From Alphaproteobacteria bacterium (lineage in GTDB: Bacteria; Pseudomonadota; Alphaproteobacteria; Micropepsales; Micropepsaceae): DNA of 55,539 bases. The translations under genes were made by a program, and so were the position numbers. The notes beneath the pieces are model-generated. The model was given only the letters and a program-made list of their open reading frames with translations, did not search any database and was not told the origin of the DNA. Positions 1 to 8,699 of this stretch are shown in pieces. The stretch is from the NCBI GenBank assembly GCA_019241645.1, contig JAFAWQ010000046.1, forward strand, positions 1 through 55,539. Reading direction: 5' to 3'. Numbering within the stretch: the first letter of the stretch is position 1; each line of letters begins with the position of its first letter.

Positions 1-1
1 G

Positions 2-640
2 GTGTGGGAGCTGGAAACGGGCGAAATCCTGAACGGCCCGCGATTCTATCCGGCCGGCGACCCTGCGGCGGCGCGCAACCCTGCGCGGCAGCTGCGCTAC
101 ATCCCCTTCGTCAGCTCGCCCTCTGTCGATACCTTCGGCATGCAGAATCTGGTGCTGCTCTCGCTCGGCGCCGGGCAGCACAGCATCCGCATCGTCACGC
201 CGTACTTCCTGCCCGATCGCAGCATGCGGCAGCTGCTGTGCGCCAAGGCGCGCGCGCATGTGGACGTGCGCGTGCTGGTGCCCAACGACCACAACGACGC
301 CCGCTGGGTGCGCTATGCCAGCCAGAATTCTTACGAGGAGCTGCTGCGCTGCGGCGTGCGCATTTCGGAATACCAGCCGACCTTCATCCATACCAAGCTG
401 ATGGTGGTGGACGGAAGCTGGTCTCTCATCGGCTCGGCCAACATGGACAACCGCAGCCGCAAGCTGAACGAGGAAGTGGTGCTGGGAATTTCAGACGCTG
501 CTTTCGCCGGGAAGCTGGCGAAGGTGATCGCCGGCGATGAAGCGCACGCGAAAGTCATCACCCTGGCGCAATGGCAGCAGCGCAGCGTCTTCGCCCGCGC
601 ACTCGAATGGCTCGCGCTCGCCAGCGTGCAGCAGTATTGA
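2..640 (+). CDS. cls: Cardiolipin synthase / phospholipase D family protein, 3' part
   Basis: This is the C-terminal part of a PLD-superfamily phosphatidyltransferase; the start lies before the window. The visible 212 residues contain one complete HKD motif (H130, K132, D137 in HTKLMVVDGSWSLIGSANMD, followed by NRS), the second of the two such motifs expected in cardiolipin synthases of about 480 residues. The stretch PYFLPDRSMRQLL before it is also typical of bacterial Cls. The enzyme would condense phosphatidylglycerol into cardiolipin at the inner membrane. The membrane-anchoring N-terminus and the first HKD motif cannot be seen, so another PLD-family transferase is possible. The gene converges on the phosphatase gene downstream. 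Confidence 0.85.
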   Translation: MWELETGEILNGPRFYPAGDPAAARNPARQLRYIPFVSSPSVDTFGMQNLVLLSLGAGQHSIRIVTPYFLPDRSMRQLLCAKARAHVDVRVLVPNDHNDARWVRYASQNSYEELLRCGVRISEYQPTFIHTKLMVVDGSWSLIGSANMDNRSRKLNEEVVLGISDAAFAGKLAKVIAGDEAHAKVITLAQWQQRSVFARALEWLALASVQQY

Positions 641-769
641 GTTTCGCGACCCCAGGCGCCCTCTGCTCATGGCGATAACAGGCTCGCATCGATTATTGTG
701 CCAGTGGAGACCGCGATACAGCAGCGTCAAAGGCGGTGGCTTCAGGGCGGATCGAGCGGCGGGGCGCCA

Positions 770-2824
770 TCATATCGACAGCTTTGCGTCGCCTTCGACC
801 ACGGTCTGCTCCAGGACCGGGCGTTCGCCTTTGCGCCACAGCTTGGCGGAATGCACCACGCGGTAGCGCAGAGGCCCGCCGTCTTCGCTCTTCGCCCGCT
901 CGACCGGACGCGGGATGCAGACGAACTCCGTGTCCATGCGATCGGGGCTTGCGCGCACCACGCCGTAGCCATGCCCGCCCATATCCACGAACGAGACATG
1001 CGGCGCGCTTTCCGGATTGCGCAGCGTCCGCGCCTTCGCAATATCGCCGCTCTTCGCGTATTCCAGCGCCGTGCGCACGCCATGGTGGAGCGTGAGGTTC
1101 ACCGTGGTCTCGAATTTGCCATCCGCGCGATCCGCCAGGAACAGTGGCCGCAACGGCTCATCTTTCGGAAGCTTGTGCTCCTGTGACTCCGCCATGCCGG
1201 GGGCCGATATCGAACCGGTCACGAAAGCGATCCCCACCGGCTCGAAGCCGCGCGGCGGCAGCGATTTCGTAGCCAAGCCGGCCCAGAAGCTGTGGCGGTC
1301 GCCTGCCACGGTGGCAAAGCCGGTGATGCCTTCGCGCGCGATCACGTCGTAGATCTCGTTGCGCTCGACGTAAGCGGTGCAGGGCTCGCCGCCCCCGAAC
1401 CCGCCATAGTCCTGTCCCGGCCATTTTGTGCGCAAGGCATCCGGCAGGTTTTGCGCATCCACCCGCATATCGAGTGTGGCCTGCGTGTTGCCCCACACTT
1501 TCCACGCCGCCTGTGATGTCTTCAGCCGGTCGATGAACCATGCCTTCTGCGTCGCCCCCAGAATGGTCTGCGGCGGCTGATCTTTGCGGAAGTTGGCGAT
1601 CTCGATCGCGCCGAATTTTATAGTCGCTGGCGGCTTGCCGCCGTTTGCCTCACGGCCGGCATCCAGAACCATCTGCGCGTCCTCCGGGAAGAATGCGAGG
1701 TCCTGCAGCGGCGCGGTCGCCGGATCGCCCGTGGGTTCCTGCGAGCGATAGGAATGCTGGTCGGTGAGAATGAGCTCGAGATTTTTTCCGAAGCGCAGCG
1801 CGCGATAGCCGATGAGGCTGTTCACCGCGGCGAGGTTGTTCGGCTCCGTGCCCAAACCGTTGTCGTCAAAGGTCGTGATCGGCGCGTCCGTCACCGTGGG
1901 CGGATCGAATGTTTCCAGCGACGGATTTTTCTTGGTCACCCGCGCCGGATGAATCTCGAACCAGGCCTGCATGGCCATGACCTTGCGGGTTTGCGCTGGA
2001 ATGTCGCCTTTCCCGAAATTCTGCAGCGACTGCCAGCCCTGCCAGGAGAATTCGTGATTGTCCCACATCGCCACGAAGGGGAAGTTTGCGCGCGCGTCCT
2101 GGATATCGGGATCGTGCAGATAGGCTTTGTAGACGGCGCGGTAATCGGCGATGGTCGTCGGAACATAAAAGTCCTCGTGCTTTTCGCCGTGCGCATAACG
2201 CACGATGTCGCGGATGTGGCGATCGTAGTAGGCCGCGCGCCCTTCCGGATACCAGACGAGCTCGTAGATGAAATCGCCCAGATGCAGCACGAAAGCGAGC
2301 TTGTCATCCGCCGCCGCGCGCCGGTCTTCATAGATCATGCGGCGGTAGGCGTTCTGCGCCCCGTAGTTCGCGTTCTGGCATGAAACGAACGCGAAATTCA
2401 CCCGCCGCGGATCGTCGTCCGCCGGCGCGGTGAGGGTGCGCCCGATGCGGCTGCCGTTCCCTTCCGCATCGGTGAAGCGATACCAGTATTCTATGGCCGG
2501 CTTCAGCCCGCCGACGAGCACGCGCGCGGTCCAATCGGAGTCTTCGGGCGCATTCGTTTTGGCAGTGGCCACGACCCGTGCAAAAGCATGGTCTTCCGCC
2601 ACCTCGACGAGCAGCTGGGGCGTTTTGTGGCCGGCGGTGTAAGGGCGGCGTGTCCACAGAATGACGCTGCTGCTGTCGGGATCGCCCGACGCCACGCCCT
2701 CAGGAAAGAACTGCCTCGCTTCCCGCCAGCGGCTGCGCGATGCAGCCGGCGCCCTCGCAAATACGGCGGTCGCGCCGAGCGCCGCCGCGGTCGCCAGCAG
2801 CGCGCGGCGGGAGATGTTGGTCAT
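770..2824 (-). CDS. phoD: PhoD-type alkaline phosphatase / phosphodiesterase, Tat-exported
   Basis: The protein is 684 residues. It opens with a twin-arginine-like signal (ISRRALLATAAALGATAVFA), then the PhoD N-terminal domain (FFPEGVASGDPDSSSVILWT) and a metallophosphatase domain with LHLGDFIYE, MWDNHEFSW and a late VAGDRHSFWAG. PhoD enzymes hydrolyse phosphate mono- and diesters outside the cytoplasm using Ca and Fe. The start at 2824 is chosen because the Tat motif follows it directly; an upstream in-frame ATG at 2914 would put about 30 non-signal residues in front. It is longer than many PhoD proteins because of an extended C-terminus. No clear Pho box was seen upstream. Confidence 0.88.
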   Translation of the reverse strand: MTNISRRALLATAAALGATAVFARAPAASRSRWREARQFFPEGVASGDPDSSSVILWTRRPYTAGHKTPQLLVEVAEDHAFARVVATAKTNAPEDSDWTARVLVGGLKPAIEYWYRFTDAEGNGSRIGRTLTAPADDDPRRVNFAFVSCQNANYGAQNAYRRMIYEDRRAAADDKLAFVLHLGDFIYELVWYPEGRAAYYDRHIRDIVRYAHGEKHEDFYVPTTIADYRAVYKAYLHDPDIQDARANFPFVAMWDNHEFSWQGWQSLQNFGKGDIPAQTRKVMAMQAWFEIHPARVTKKNPSLETFDPPTVTDAPITTFDDNGLGTEPNNLAAVNSLIGYRALRFGKNLELILTDQHSYRSQEPTGDPATAPLQDLAFFPEDAQMVLDAGREANGGKPPATIKFGAIEIANFRKDQPPQTILGATQKAWFIDRLKTSQAAWKVWGNTQATLDMRVDAQNLPDALRTKWPGQDYGGFGGGEPCTAYVERNEIYDVIAREGITGFATVAGDRHSFWAGLATKSLPPRGFEPVGIAFVTGSISAPGMAESQEHKLPKDEPLRPLFLADRADGKFETTVNLTLHHGVRTALEYAKSGDIAKARTLRNPESAPHVSFVDMGGHGYGVVRASPDRMDTEFVCIPRPVERAKSEDGGPLRYRVVHSAKLWRKGERPVLEQTVVEGDAKLSI

Positions 2825-3060
2825 TGGGTGTACCCCACCGAATATGGCGGCGAACGCTAGCACTGAACCCGCGCGCGCCAAGCCACGAACCTGTGAGCGA
2901 TCCAGCGGCAGCATGGGACATCACGGAAGCACCAGCCGATCTCATGAAGCAGACGATAAAGACGAGAGACGAGATGGCATGCATGCGGCGTTCGGCTCTT
3001 TAAGCAATGGTTCACTTCTGCCGGCAATCATGCGAGTCTTACGAGGTTAACACGGGTATC

Positions 3061-3537
3061 ATGACGGCTCTATTCACCTTTGGCTATGAAGGCCAATCAA
3101 TCGACAGCTTCATTGCCCGCCTTAAGAAGGCTGGCGTGAATGAGGTGATTGATGTGCGCGAACTGCCTCTATCGCGGAAGAGGGCCTTCTCGAAGAAGGC
3201 GTTTGCTGCAGCTCTGATTCAAGCCGGAATTGGCTACCGACATTTGTCTGTGTTTGGCTGCCCAAAGCCGATCCGAAACCAGTACAAGGCGGATGGTAAT
3301 TGGAAGCGGTACGAGCGGGCGTTCAACGCGCACCTCGTCATTCAGAAGGCAGCGGTCGCGGAACTGGCCCGGTTTTCCAAGACGACAAACGCATGCCTCG
3401 TATGTTTCGAGGCGGATTTCAAATTTTGCCATCGCAGCTTAGTTGCGCTTGCAGCAGCCGGTGCCGGCAGTGCAGATGTGATTCACTTGACAGTTACAGG
3501 AGATTCAGCTGATCAACGGATGCGGCTGGCCGCCTAG
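3061..3537 (+). CDS. DUF488 family protein
   Basis: A 158-residue cytoplasmic protein matching DUF488. The N-terminus reads LFTFGYEGQSIDSFI, followed by VIDVRELPLSRKRAFSKKAF, and the C-terminal half carries the family's CFEADFKFCHRSL cysteine/CHR motif. The biochemical role of DUF488 is not established. The start ATG at 3061 is preferred over an in-frame start at 3007 because family homology begins at once. It converges on the next gene and the two 3' ends overlap by 44 bases. Codon usage is visibly less GC-rich than in the flanking phosphatase and hut genes, which suggests acquisition by transfer. Confidence 0.8.
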   Translation: MTALFTFGYEGQSIDSFIARLKKAGVNEVIDVRELPLSRKRAFSKKAFAAALIQAGIGYRHLSVFGCPKPIRNQYKADGNWKRYERAFNAHLVIQKAAVAELARFSKTTNACLVCFEADFKFCHRSLVALAAAGAGSADVIHLTVTGDSADQRMRLAA

Positions 3538-4324
3538 ATGGATATATCAGGCTGACGATCAACCACTGATCTGGAAAACGGTGGATCGTGCCCATAAGGA
3601 ACATAAGGTCGCGCGAAGGAAGTTTGCGCTCTAGTTTTTGCCGAAACGGCACTTCCCAGTGCTTGCCATGGGTTCGCTGGACGTTCCAGTAGAGCGCTCC
3701 AGCCTCCCAGTCGACGATCTTGTGCCGCTCCTCTCTTTCGTGTCCGTCGGGATCAGTGAAAGTGTATCGGTAATGAAAGTCGAATGGGATCTTCCGAAGC
3801 ATCACAAGCTCGCTCGATGCGTCCGAAGCGAACAAGGTTGCCTGACGCTGCTGTCTTAGCAGCTTGTCCTTTTCGTCTTCAGTCCAGTCCTGTGTTTTTG
3901 TCGGAGTGACGTCGAGCCCTGAAATGCGGATAGGGCGGAGTAGTGCGAGCGTGAGACCTGACTGAAGCCTCGCCTGTTCCATTTCGACGGGGCTAAGGAA
4001 CATGGGCAACTTATCTAGCCACTCCCGTCGCGCTGCCCAACTATTTCGCGTGCTCAGAACGGCGTCCTCGCAAGTGATCGTGTCCACGCCAATGCGGTAA
4101 CTCTCCGGACGATGGTCTTTGCTCGCTTTCTCTATTTGCGCAGTGATCCACTGCCACTTCTTAAACTGCGCGTCCTGCTCAATCAGGCGAAAAGGTACCG
4201 GGTAGAGCCGAACGAGCTTACCGTTTTCCTCGATGCCCGCGATGCACGATGTTTCGGCGTGGGCTGCGCTGGGTGACGGATATGTCTTGCATAGAATGAG
4301 GACGCGCGTTTTGCGAGATGCCAT
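3494..4324 (-). CDS. Uncharacterised protein convergent with DUF488
   Basis: I do not recognise a named family. The 276-residue protein starts MASRKTRVLILCKTYPSPSA and continues with a conserved-looking stretch SCIAGIEENGKLVRLYPVPF. The middle is charged and basic (KTQDWTEDEKDKLLRQQRQA) and the C-terminal third is rich in aromatic residues. No signal peptide or membrane segment is visible, so it is probably cytoplasmic. The ATG at 4324 is favoured over the longer reading up to 4873, whose extra residues look like translated spacer. The 44-base overlap with the DUF488 gene and the shared lower GC content suggest the two travel together as a module. No function is inferred. Confidence 0.65.
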   Translation of the reverse strand: MASRKTRVLILCKTYPSPSAAHAETSCIAGIEENGKLVRLYPVPFRLIEQDAQFKKWQWITAQIEKASKDHRPESYRIGVDTITCEDAVLSTRNSWAARREWLDKLPMFLSPVEMEQARLQSGLTLALLRPIRISGLDVTPTKTQDWTEDEKDKLLRQQRQATLFASDASSELVMLRKIPFDFHYRYTFTDPDGHEREERHKIVDWEAGALYWNVQRTHGKHWEVPFRQKLERKLPSRDLMFLMGTIHRFPDQWLIVSLIYPSRRPAASVDQLNLL

Positions 4325-4611
4325 AGTTTGCTCGCTACCGGAGGTGCCACTATGCCCGATTCGCAGAGCGGGTGAATCCGGTGACAGGATACCGATTAGC
4401 GAAACGCGGATAGGGTGGGTTGAGAGATCGCCCCGTGCCGGCATGCGGCTGCCCGTCCCGATGGGGCCGCGAACTTCCGCCCCTTCGTCGAGGTCACGTG
4501 CTTGCCCGGGAGGGAAGTTCCTGCTATGTTCTCTGTATGAATGCGCTGTCCGTCCTTCGCTTTTCAGACCCCCAACCGCTGGGTGTGGACTCCGTTCGCG
4601 AAGGCAGGAGA

Positions 4612-4629
4612 GGGGGGACCCCTCCCCCC
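4612..4629. repeat. G-run/C-run near-palindrome
   Basis: A run of six G at 4612-4617 is followed by ACCCCT and six C up to 4629, giving a short GC-only stem with almost no loop. It could form a hairpin or, on the C-rich strand's complement, a G-rich structure. No gene starts or ends at it. Confidence 0.4.
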
Positions 4630-4702
4630 ATTTTCTGCAAACAAATGCTCGCGAGCCTTCGGAGCACAGGATGTTGTGGTGGATGGCGCCCGGGCAGGGA
4701 TA

Positions 4703-4815
4703 CCCCCTCCAATTTCCCGGAGGTTCGAATGGGAACTTTGGAAAGAGGGAGGGAGGGGGCAGCAAATTCTGGAAAACAACCTCAGGGCATTGGTGCCATG
4801 GGACTAGAGACTTAA
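4703..4815 (+). repeat. Dispersed palindromic repeat, copy A
   Basis: This stretch matches 51364-51477 across its whole length: a C-run, then AATTTCCCGGAGGTTCGAAT, then GGGAACTTT, a long G-rich run, then GAAAACAAC and finally a shared AGACTTAA end. The C-run and G-run flank the centre and could pair, so the element is partly palindromic. The two copies differ by scattered substitutions and small indels, which suggests an old interspersed element and not a recent duplication. Confidence 0.65.
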
Positions 4816-4892
4816 GGGAGGTATGACGAAGTAGGAGGCATTGCTGAGCGGGTTGGATGCGTTGTTGCGGCATCGCTTAAATCGCCCCCTCC

Positions 4893-4935
4893 ACCATGCT
4901 TCGCATGGTCCCCCTCCCCCGCTTCGCAGGGGAGG
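4893..4935. terminator. Paired GC-rich hairpins after hutU
   Basis: Two consecutive stem-loops lie just beyond the hutU stop codon. The first is ACCATGC (4893-4899) with GCATGGT (4903-4909), loop TTC. The second is CCTCCCC (4913-4919) with GGGGAGG (4929-4935). No T-run follows on the hutU strand, so this is better seen as an intergenic palindromic repeat that may also stall transcription or stabilise the hut mRNA 3' end. Confidence 0.5.
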
Positions 4936-4941
4936 AACCGG

Positions 4942-6606
4942 TTAGCCGAGGGAAGGCAGATCCAGCCGGTGTTGGCGCGCGCAGGCGATGGCGTCGTCGT
5001 AGCCGGCATCGGCGTGGCGCATGACGCCGCTGGCCGGATCGTTCCACAGCACCCGCGCCAGGCGCTTGCCCGCCGCGTCCGTGCCGTCGGCCACGATCAC
5101 CATGCCGGCGTGCTGCGAGTAGCCCATGCCGACGCCGCCGCCGTGGTGCAGCGACACCCAGGTAGCGCCGCTGGCGCAGTTGAGCAGCGCGTTCAGCAGC
5201 GGCCAGTCGGAGACGGCATCGGAGCCGTCCTGCATCGCTTCGGTTTCGCGGTTGGGTGAGGCGACCGAGCCGGAATCGAGATGGTCGCGGCCGATCACGA
5301 CCGGGGCTTTCAGCTCGCCGCTCGCCACCATCTCGTTGAAGGCGAGGCCGGCGCGGTGGCGATCGCCCAGCCCGATCCAGCAGATGCGGGCGGGCAGGCC
5401 CTGGAAGGCGATGCGCGCGCGCGCCATGTCGAGCCAGTTGTGCAGGTGTTTGTCGTCCGGCAGCAGCTCTTTCATCCGGGCGTCGGTCTTGTAGATGTCC
5501 TCTGGATCGCCGGAGAGCGCGGCCCAGCGGAACGGCCCGACGCCACGGCAGAACAGCGGCCGGATGTAGGCAGGCACGAAGCCGGGGAAGTCGAATGCGT
5601 CCGCCACGCCTTCGTCTAGAGCCATCTGGCGGATGTTGTTGCCGTAGTCGACGGTGGGGATGCCAATGCGGGCGTAGGCGAGCATGGCGCGCACGTGCTC
5701 CGCCATCGATTGCTTGGCGGCGTGCTCGACCGCTTTGGGATTGCTGGCGCGTTTCGATTCCCATTCGGCAAGCGACCAGCCCTTTGGCAGGTAGCCGTTG
5801 ATGGGATCATGGGCGCTCGTTTGGTCGGTAACGGCGTCGGGCTTGATGCCGCGATGGACAAGTTCCGGAACGATGTCGGCGGCGTTGCCGAGGAGCCCCA
5901 CGGAGATCGCTTTTCGCTCACGCGCCGCACGCGCGATGATTTCCAGCGCCTCGTCGAGGCTTCGCGCTTGCGTGTCGAGGTACCGGGTGCGCAGCCGCAT
6001 GTCGATGCGCGAAGGCTGGCACTCGATGGCGAGCATGCTGGCGCCAGCCATTGTCGCCGCCAGCGGCTGCGCGCCGCCCATGCCGCCAAGGCCGGCGGTC
6101 AGAATCCAGCGGCCGGAAAGATCGCCGCCGTAATGCCGGCGGCCGAGTTCGGCGAAGGTTTCGTAGGTGCCCTGAACGATGCCTTGGCTCCCGATGTAGA
6201 TCCAGGAGCCGGCCGTCATCTGGCCGTACATCATCAAGCCCTTGCGATCGAGCTCGTTGAATTTGTCCCAGGTCGCCCAGTGCGGCACCAGGTTGGAGTT
6301 GGCGATCAGCACGCGCGGCGCATCCGGGTGGGTTTGGAAAATGCCGACCGGCTTGCCGGATTGGATGAGCAGCGACTGGTCGTCTTCCAGCCGCTTCAAT
6401 GCGGCGACGATGCGGTCGAACGATTCCCAATCGCGCGCTGCCCGCCCGATGCCGCCATAGACGACAAGCTCCTCGGGCCGCTCCGCCACTTCCGCGTCGA
6501 GGTTGTTCATCAGCATGCGCATCGGCGCTTCGGTAAGCCAGGATTTGCAACTGAGTTCGGTGCCGCGCGGCGAACGGATGTGGCGGGAGTTGTCCAATCG
6601 GCTCAT
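4942..6606 (-). CDS. hutU: Urocanate hydratase
   Basis: HutU converts urocanate to 4-imidazolone-5-propionate, the second step of histidine degradation, using tightly bound NAD+. The 554-residue length is normal for the family. Diagnostic stretches are [20 protein letters not shown], the NAD-binding [14 protein letters not shown], and the active-site cysteine region [19 protein letters not shown]. The ATG at 6606 overlaps the hutG stop in an ATGA arrangement, so translation is probably coupled; the in-frame start at 6834 would lie inside hutG. It is the last gene of hutI-hutG-hutU. Confidence 0.97.
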   Translation of the reverse strand: MSRLDNSRHIRSPRGTELSCKSWLTEAPMRMLMNNLDAEVAERPEELVVYGGIGRAARDWESFDRIVAALKRLEDDQSLLIQSGKPVGIFQTHPDAPRVLIANSNLVPHWATWDKFNELDRKGLMMYGQMTAGSWIYIGSQGIVQGTYETFAELGRRHYGGDLSGRWILTAGLGGMGGAQPLAATMAGASMLAIECQPSRIDMRLRTRYLDTQARSLDEALEIIARAARERKAISVGLLGNAADIVPELVHRGIKPDAVTDQTSAHDPINGYLPKGWSLAEWESKRASNPKAVEHAAKQSMAEHVRAMLAYARIGIPTVDYGNNIRQMALDEGVADAFDFPGFVPAYIRPLFCRGVGPFRWAALSGDPEDIYKTDARMKELLPDDKHLHNWLDMARARIAFQGLPARICWIGLGDRHRAGLAFNEMVASGELKAPVVIGRDHLDSGSVASPNRETEAMQDGSDAVSDWPLLNALLNCASGATWVSLHHGGGVGMGYSQHAGMVIVADGTDAAGKRLARVLWNDPASGVMRHADAGYDDAIACARQHRLDLPSLG

Positions 6607-7445
6607 GTGTCGCTCGCAAAGCCAATGCAGGCGCGAAGAATGGAGGGCAAAACAACGCGTATAGGCGCCGCGTGTTGCTCGTCGTATGCGGGAGGCCAGT
6701 TGTCGCGATCGTATCTGGGCACGCCGCTTCCCCAGTGTTCTTCGTCCGGCTCGTGCAGATAGCAGCGGCACGACAGCTCCATCTGAATGGCGTGGACGCC
6801 TTCCGCCGGAATGCCGTAATGGCGCGTCGTCCACCCGCCTTTGAAGCGTCCGTTCGTGACCCGGAAGAACCCACTCGCATCGCAGATACGCTCAACCACA
6901 AAGGTGAGCGCGCCATCGCAGCTCTGCCCGTCATTGGTCCCGATATTGAAGTCCGGCAACTGGCCGCTGAACAGCCGCGGAACGAACGAACGGATGGAGT
7001 GTGCTTCGTACAGCACCACTTTGCGGTGTCGCGCGCGCAGCCGCGCGATCTCCTCATTCAGCACCGCGTGATATGGATCGAAATATGCCGCGCGCCGGCG
7101 CGATATCTCCGCTTTCTTCGGTTCCAGCCCGCTGCGATAAAGCGGTTCGCCGTCGAAAGTGGTGGTGGGGCAAAGCTCAGTCGTGGCCTGGCCGGGGTAG
7201 AGCGATGCGCCCGACGGATCGCGGTTCACGTCGATCACCGTGCGCGACAGAAGCATGCGAACCACCGTCGCGCCCAATCCGGGCGCGAAATCGTAGAGTT
7301 TTTCGATGTGCCAATCGGTGTCCTTGCGGGCCAGCCAGGTCGAAACAACCTGCCGGTCCATCTCCGGTGCCAACTCGATTCCCGCATGCGGCATGGAAAC
7401 GATCAGCGGCGCATCGCCACGCTTGACCTCGACCCAGCTAGGCAT
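6603..7445 (-). CDS. hutG: N-formylglutamate deformylase
   Basis: A 280-residue member of the N-formylglutamate amidohydrolase family, which hydrolyses formylglutamate to formate and glutamate, the last step of the HutF-type histidine pathway. Typical features are [13 protein letters not shown] near the N-terminus, [11 protein letters not shown], and [14 protein letters not shown], which supply likely zinc-binding residues. The ATG at 7445 lies 8 bases inside the end of hutI, and its stop overlaps the hutU start. HutF in the divergent operon supplies its substrate, so this is the deformylase and not a formiminoglutamase. Confidence 0.93.
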   Translation of the reverse strand: MPSWVEVKRGDAPLIVSMPHAGIELAPEMDRQVVSTWLARKDTDWHIEKLYDFAPGLGATVVRMLLSRTVIDVNRDPSGASLYPGQATTELCPTTTFDGEPLYRSGLEPKKAEISRRRAAYFDPYHAVLNEEIARLRARHRKVVLYEAHSIRSFVPRLFSGQLPDFNIGTNDGQSCDGALTFVVERICDASGFFRVTNGRFKGGWTTRHYGIPAEGVHAIQMELSCRCYLHEPDEEHWGSGVPRYDRDNWPPAYDEQHAAPIRVVLPSILRACIGFASDT

Positions 7446-8640
7446 CCTCGCCCCTCCACACCCGCCGATGGAGCGGATTGAAGCCCATTCGATACACCAG
7501 CTCGGCAGGTTCTTCGATGTCCCAGATCGCCAGATCGCACTGTTTGGCAACTTCGAGCGTGCCGATGTCGTCGCGGCCCAGCGCGCGCGCTGCGTTGCGT
7601 GTGATGCCCAGCAGGCATTCCTCGACAGTCAAACGGAAGCAGGTTGCCGCCATGTTCATGCACAGCAGAATGGAAGTGAGCGGCGAGGTGCCGGGGTTGC
7701 AATCCGTAGCGATGGCAATCGGCACCTCGTGCTTGCGCAGCAAATCGACGGGCGGAAGTTTCGTCTCGCGCAGGAAATAGAACGCCCCCGGCAGCAGCAC
7801 CGCAACGGTGCCTGCCCCCGCCATTGCCGCCACCCCATCTTCATCTGTGTGTTCGAGATGATCGGCGGAAATCGCGCCATGCTTGGCGGCCAAAGCGGCG
7901 CCGCCTGAGTTGGAAAGCTGATCGGCGTGCAGCTTCATACGAAGGCCGTGCCGCTTCGCGGTCTGGAACACGCGCGCCGTTTGCTCGGTGGAAAACGCGA
8001 TATTTTCGCAGAACGCATCAGCGGCATCGGCCAATCCTTCTCCCGCGATCTGGGGCAGAACCTCATCGCAGATGAAATCGATGTATTTGTCCTTGTCTCC
8101 CTCCGCTTCCGGTGGCAGCGCGTGCGCGCCGAGAAACGTGGTGACGACATTGACCTTTCGCCGTTCCGCAAGGGTCTGTGCGGCGCGCAACTGCTTCATC
8201 TCATCTGCAAGACACAGACCGTAGCCGGACTTGATTTCGACAGTGGTCAGGCCTTCTGCCAACAGCGCATCGAGGCGGGGCAGCGATTGTTCGATGAGGC
8301 TTTGCGCGCTCGCCACCCGAGTTGCTTTCACTGTGGAAAGAATGCCGCCACCGGCGCGCGCGATTTCTTCGTAGCTCGCCCCGTTCAGCCGCTGTTCGAA
8401 TTCGTGCGCCCTGGTACCGGCGTAAACAAGATGGGTGTGGCAGTCGACTAGGCCGGGGGTGATCCAGCGCCCTTCGCAATCGATTTGCCCGCCCGCCTCG
8501 AATAGGGGCGCATCTGCGCGCGCTCCGGCATAGACAATCCGTCCATTTTGCGCCGCCACCACGCCGTTCTCGACGATGCCGAGCCCCGCTCCCGACATGC
8601 TCGCAAGGCGCGCATTCTTCCACAGGCGGTCAGGGCGCAT
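7438..8640 (-). CDS. hutI: Imidazolonepropionase
   Basis: HutI opens the ring of imidazolone propionate to give N-formimino-glutamate. The 400-residue protein has the amidohydrolase metal motif [13 protein letters not shown], a [11 protein letters not shown] stretch, a KLHADQLSN histidine and the late [11 protein letters not shown] aspartate motif. It is the first gene of the hutIGU operon and is divergent from hutF across a spacer of about 60 bases that must hold both promoters. No HutC-type repressor gene is present in the window. Confidence 0.96.
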   Translation of the reverse strand: MRPDRLWKNARLASMSGAGLGIVENGVVAAQNGRIVYAGARADAPLFEAGGQIDCEGRWITPGLVDCHTHLVYAGTRAHEFEQRLNGASYEEIARAGGGILSTVKATRVASAQSLIEQSLPRLDALLAEGLTTVEIKSGYGLCLADEMKQLRAAQTLAERRKVNVVTTFLGAHALPPEAEGDKDKYIDFICDEVLPQIAGEGLADAADAFCENIAFSTEQTARVFQTAKRHGLRMKLHADQLSNSGGAALAAKHGAISADHLEHTDEDGVAAMAGAGTVAVLLPGAFYFLRETKLPPVDLLRKHEVPIAIATDCNPGTSPLTSILLCMNMAATCFRLTVEECLLGITRNAARALGRDDIGTLEVAKQCDLAIWDIEEPAELVYRMGFNPLHRRVWRGEDA

Positions 8641-8699
8641 GGTGCTTGGCGGGCTGGAAAAACATGTCTAGGCATAGGTTGTCGCCCCCGGATTTGTCC

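Larger units (their letters stand above)
4325..4941. other. Repeat-bearing spacer, no gene recognised
   Basis: This 617-base spacer lies between the start of the uncharacterised gene and the 3' end of hutU. It has open frames on both strands, but none resembles a protein. It contains a near-palindromic G-run/C-run at 4612-4629, a 113-base element with a second copy at 51364-51477, and two GC-rich hairpins just beyond the hutU stop. It reads as a deposit of intergenic repeats. Confidence 0.6.

Noticed and set aside
4541..4807. An 88-codon plus-strand open frame in the spacer before hutU
   Set aside because: The frame crosses the G-run/C-run palindrome and the dispersed repeat, and its product has no family match.
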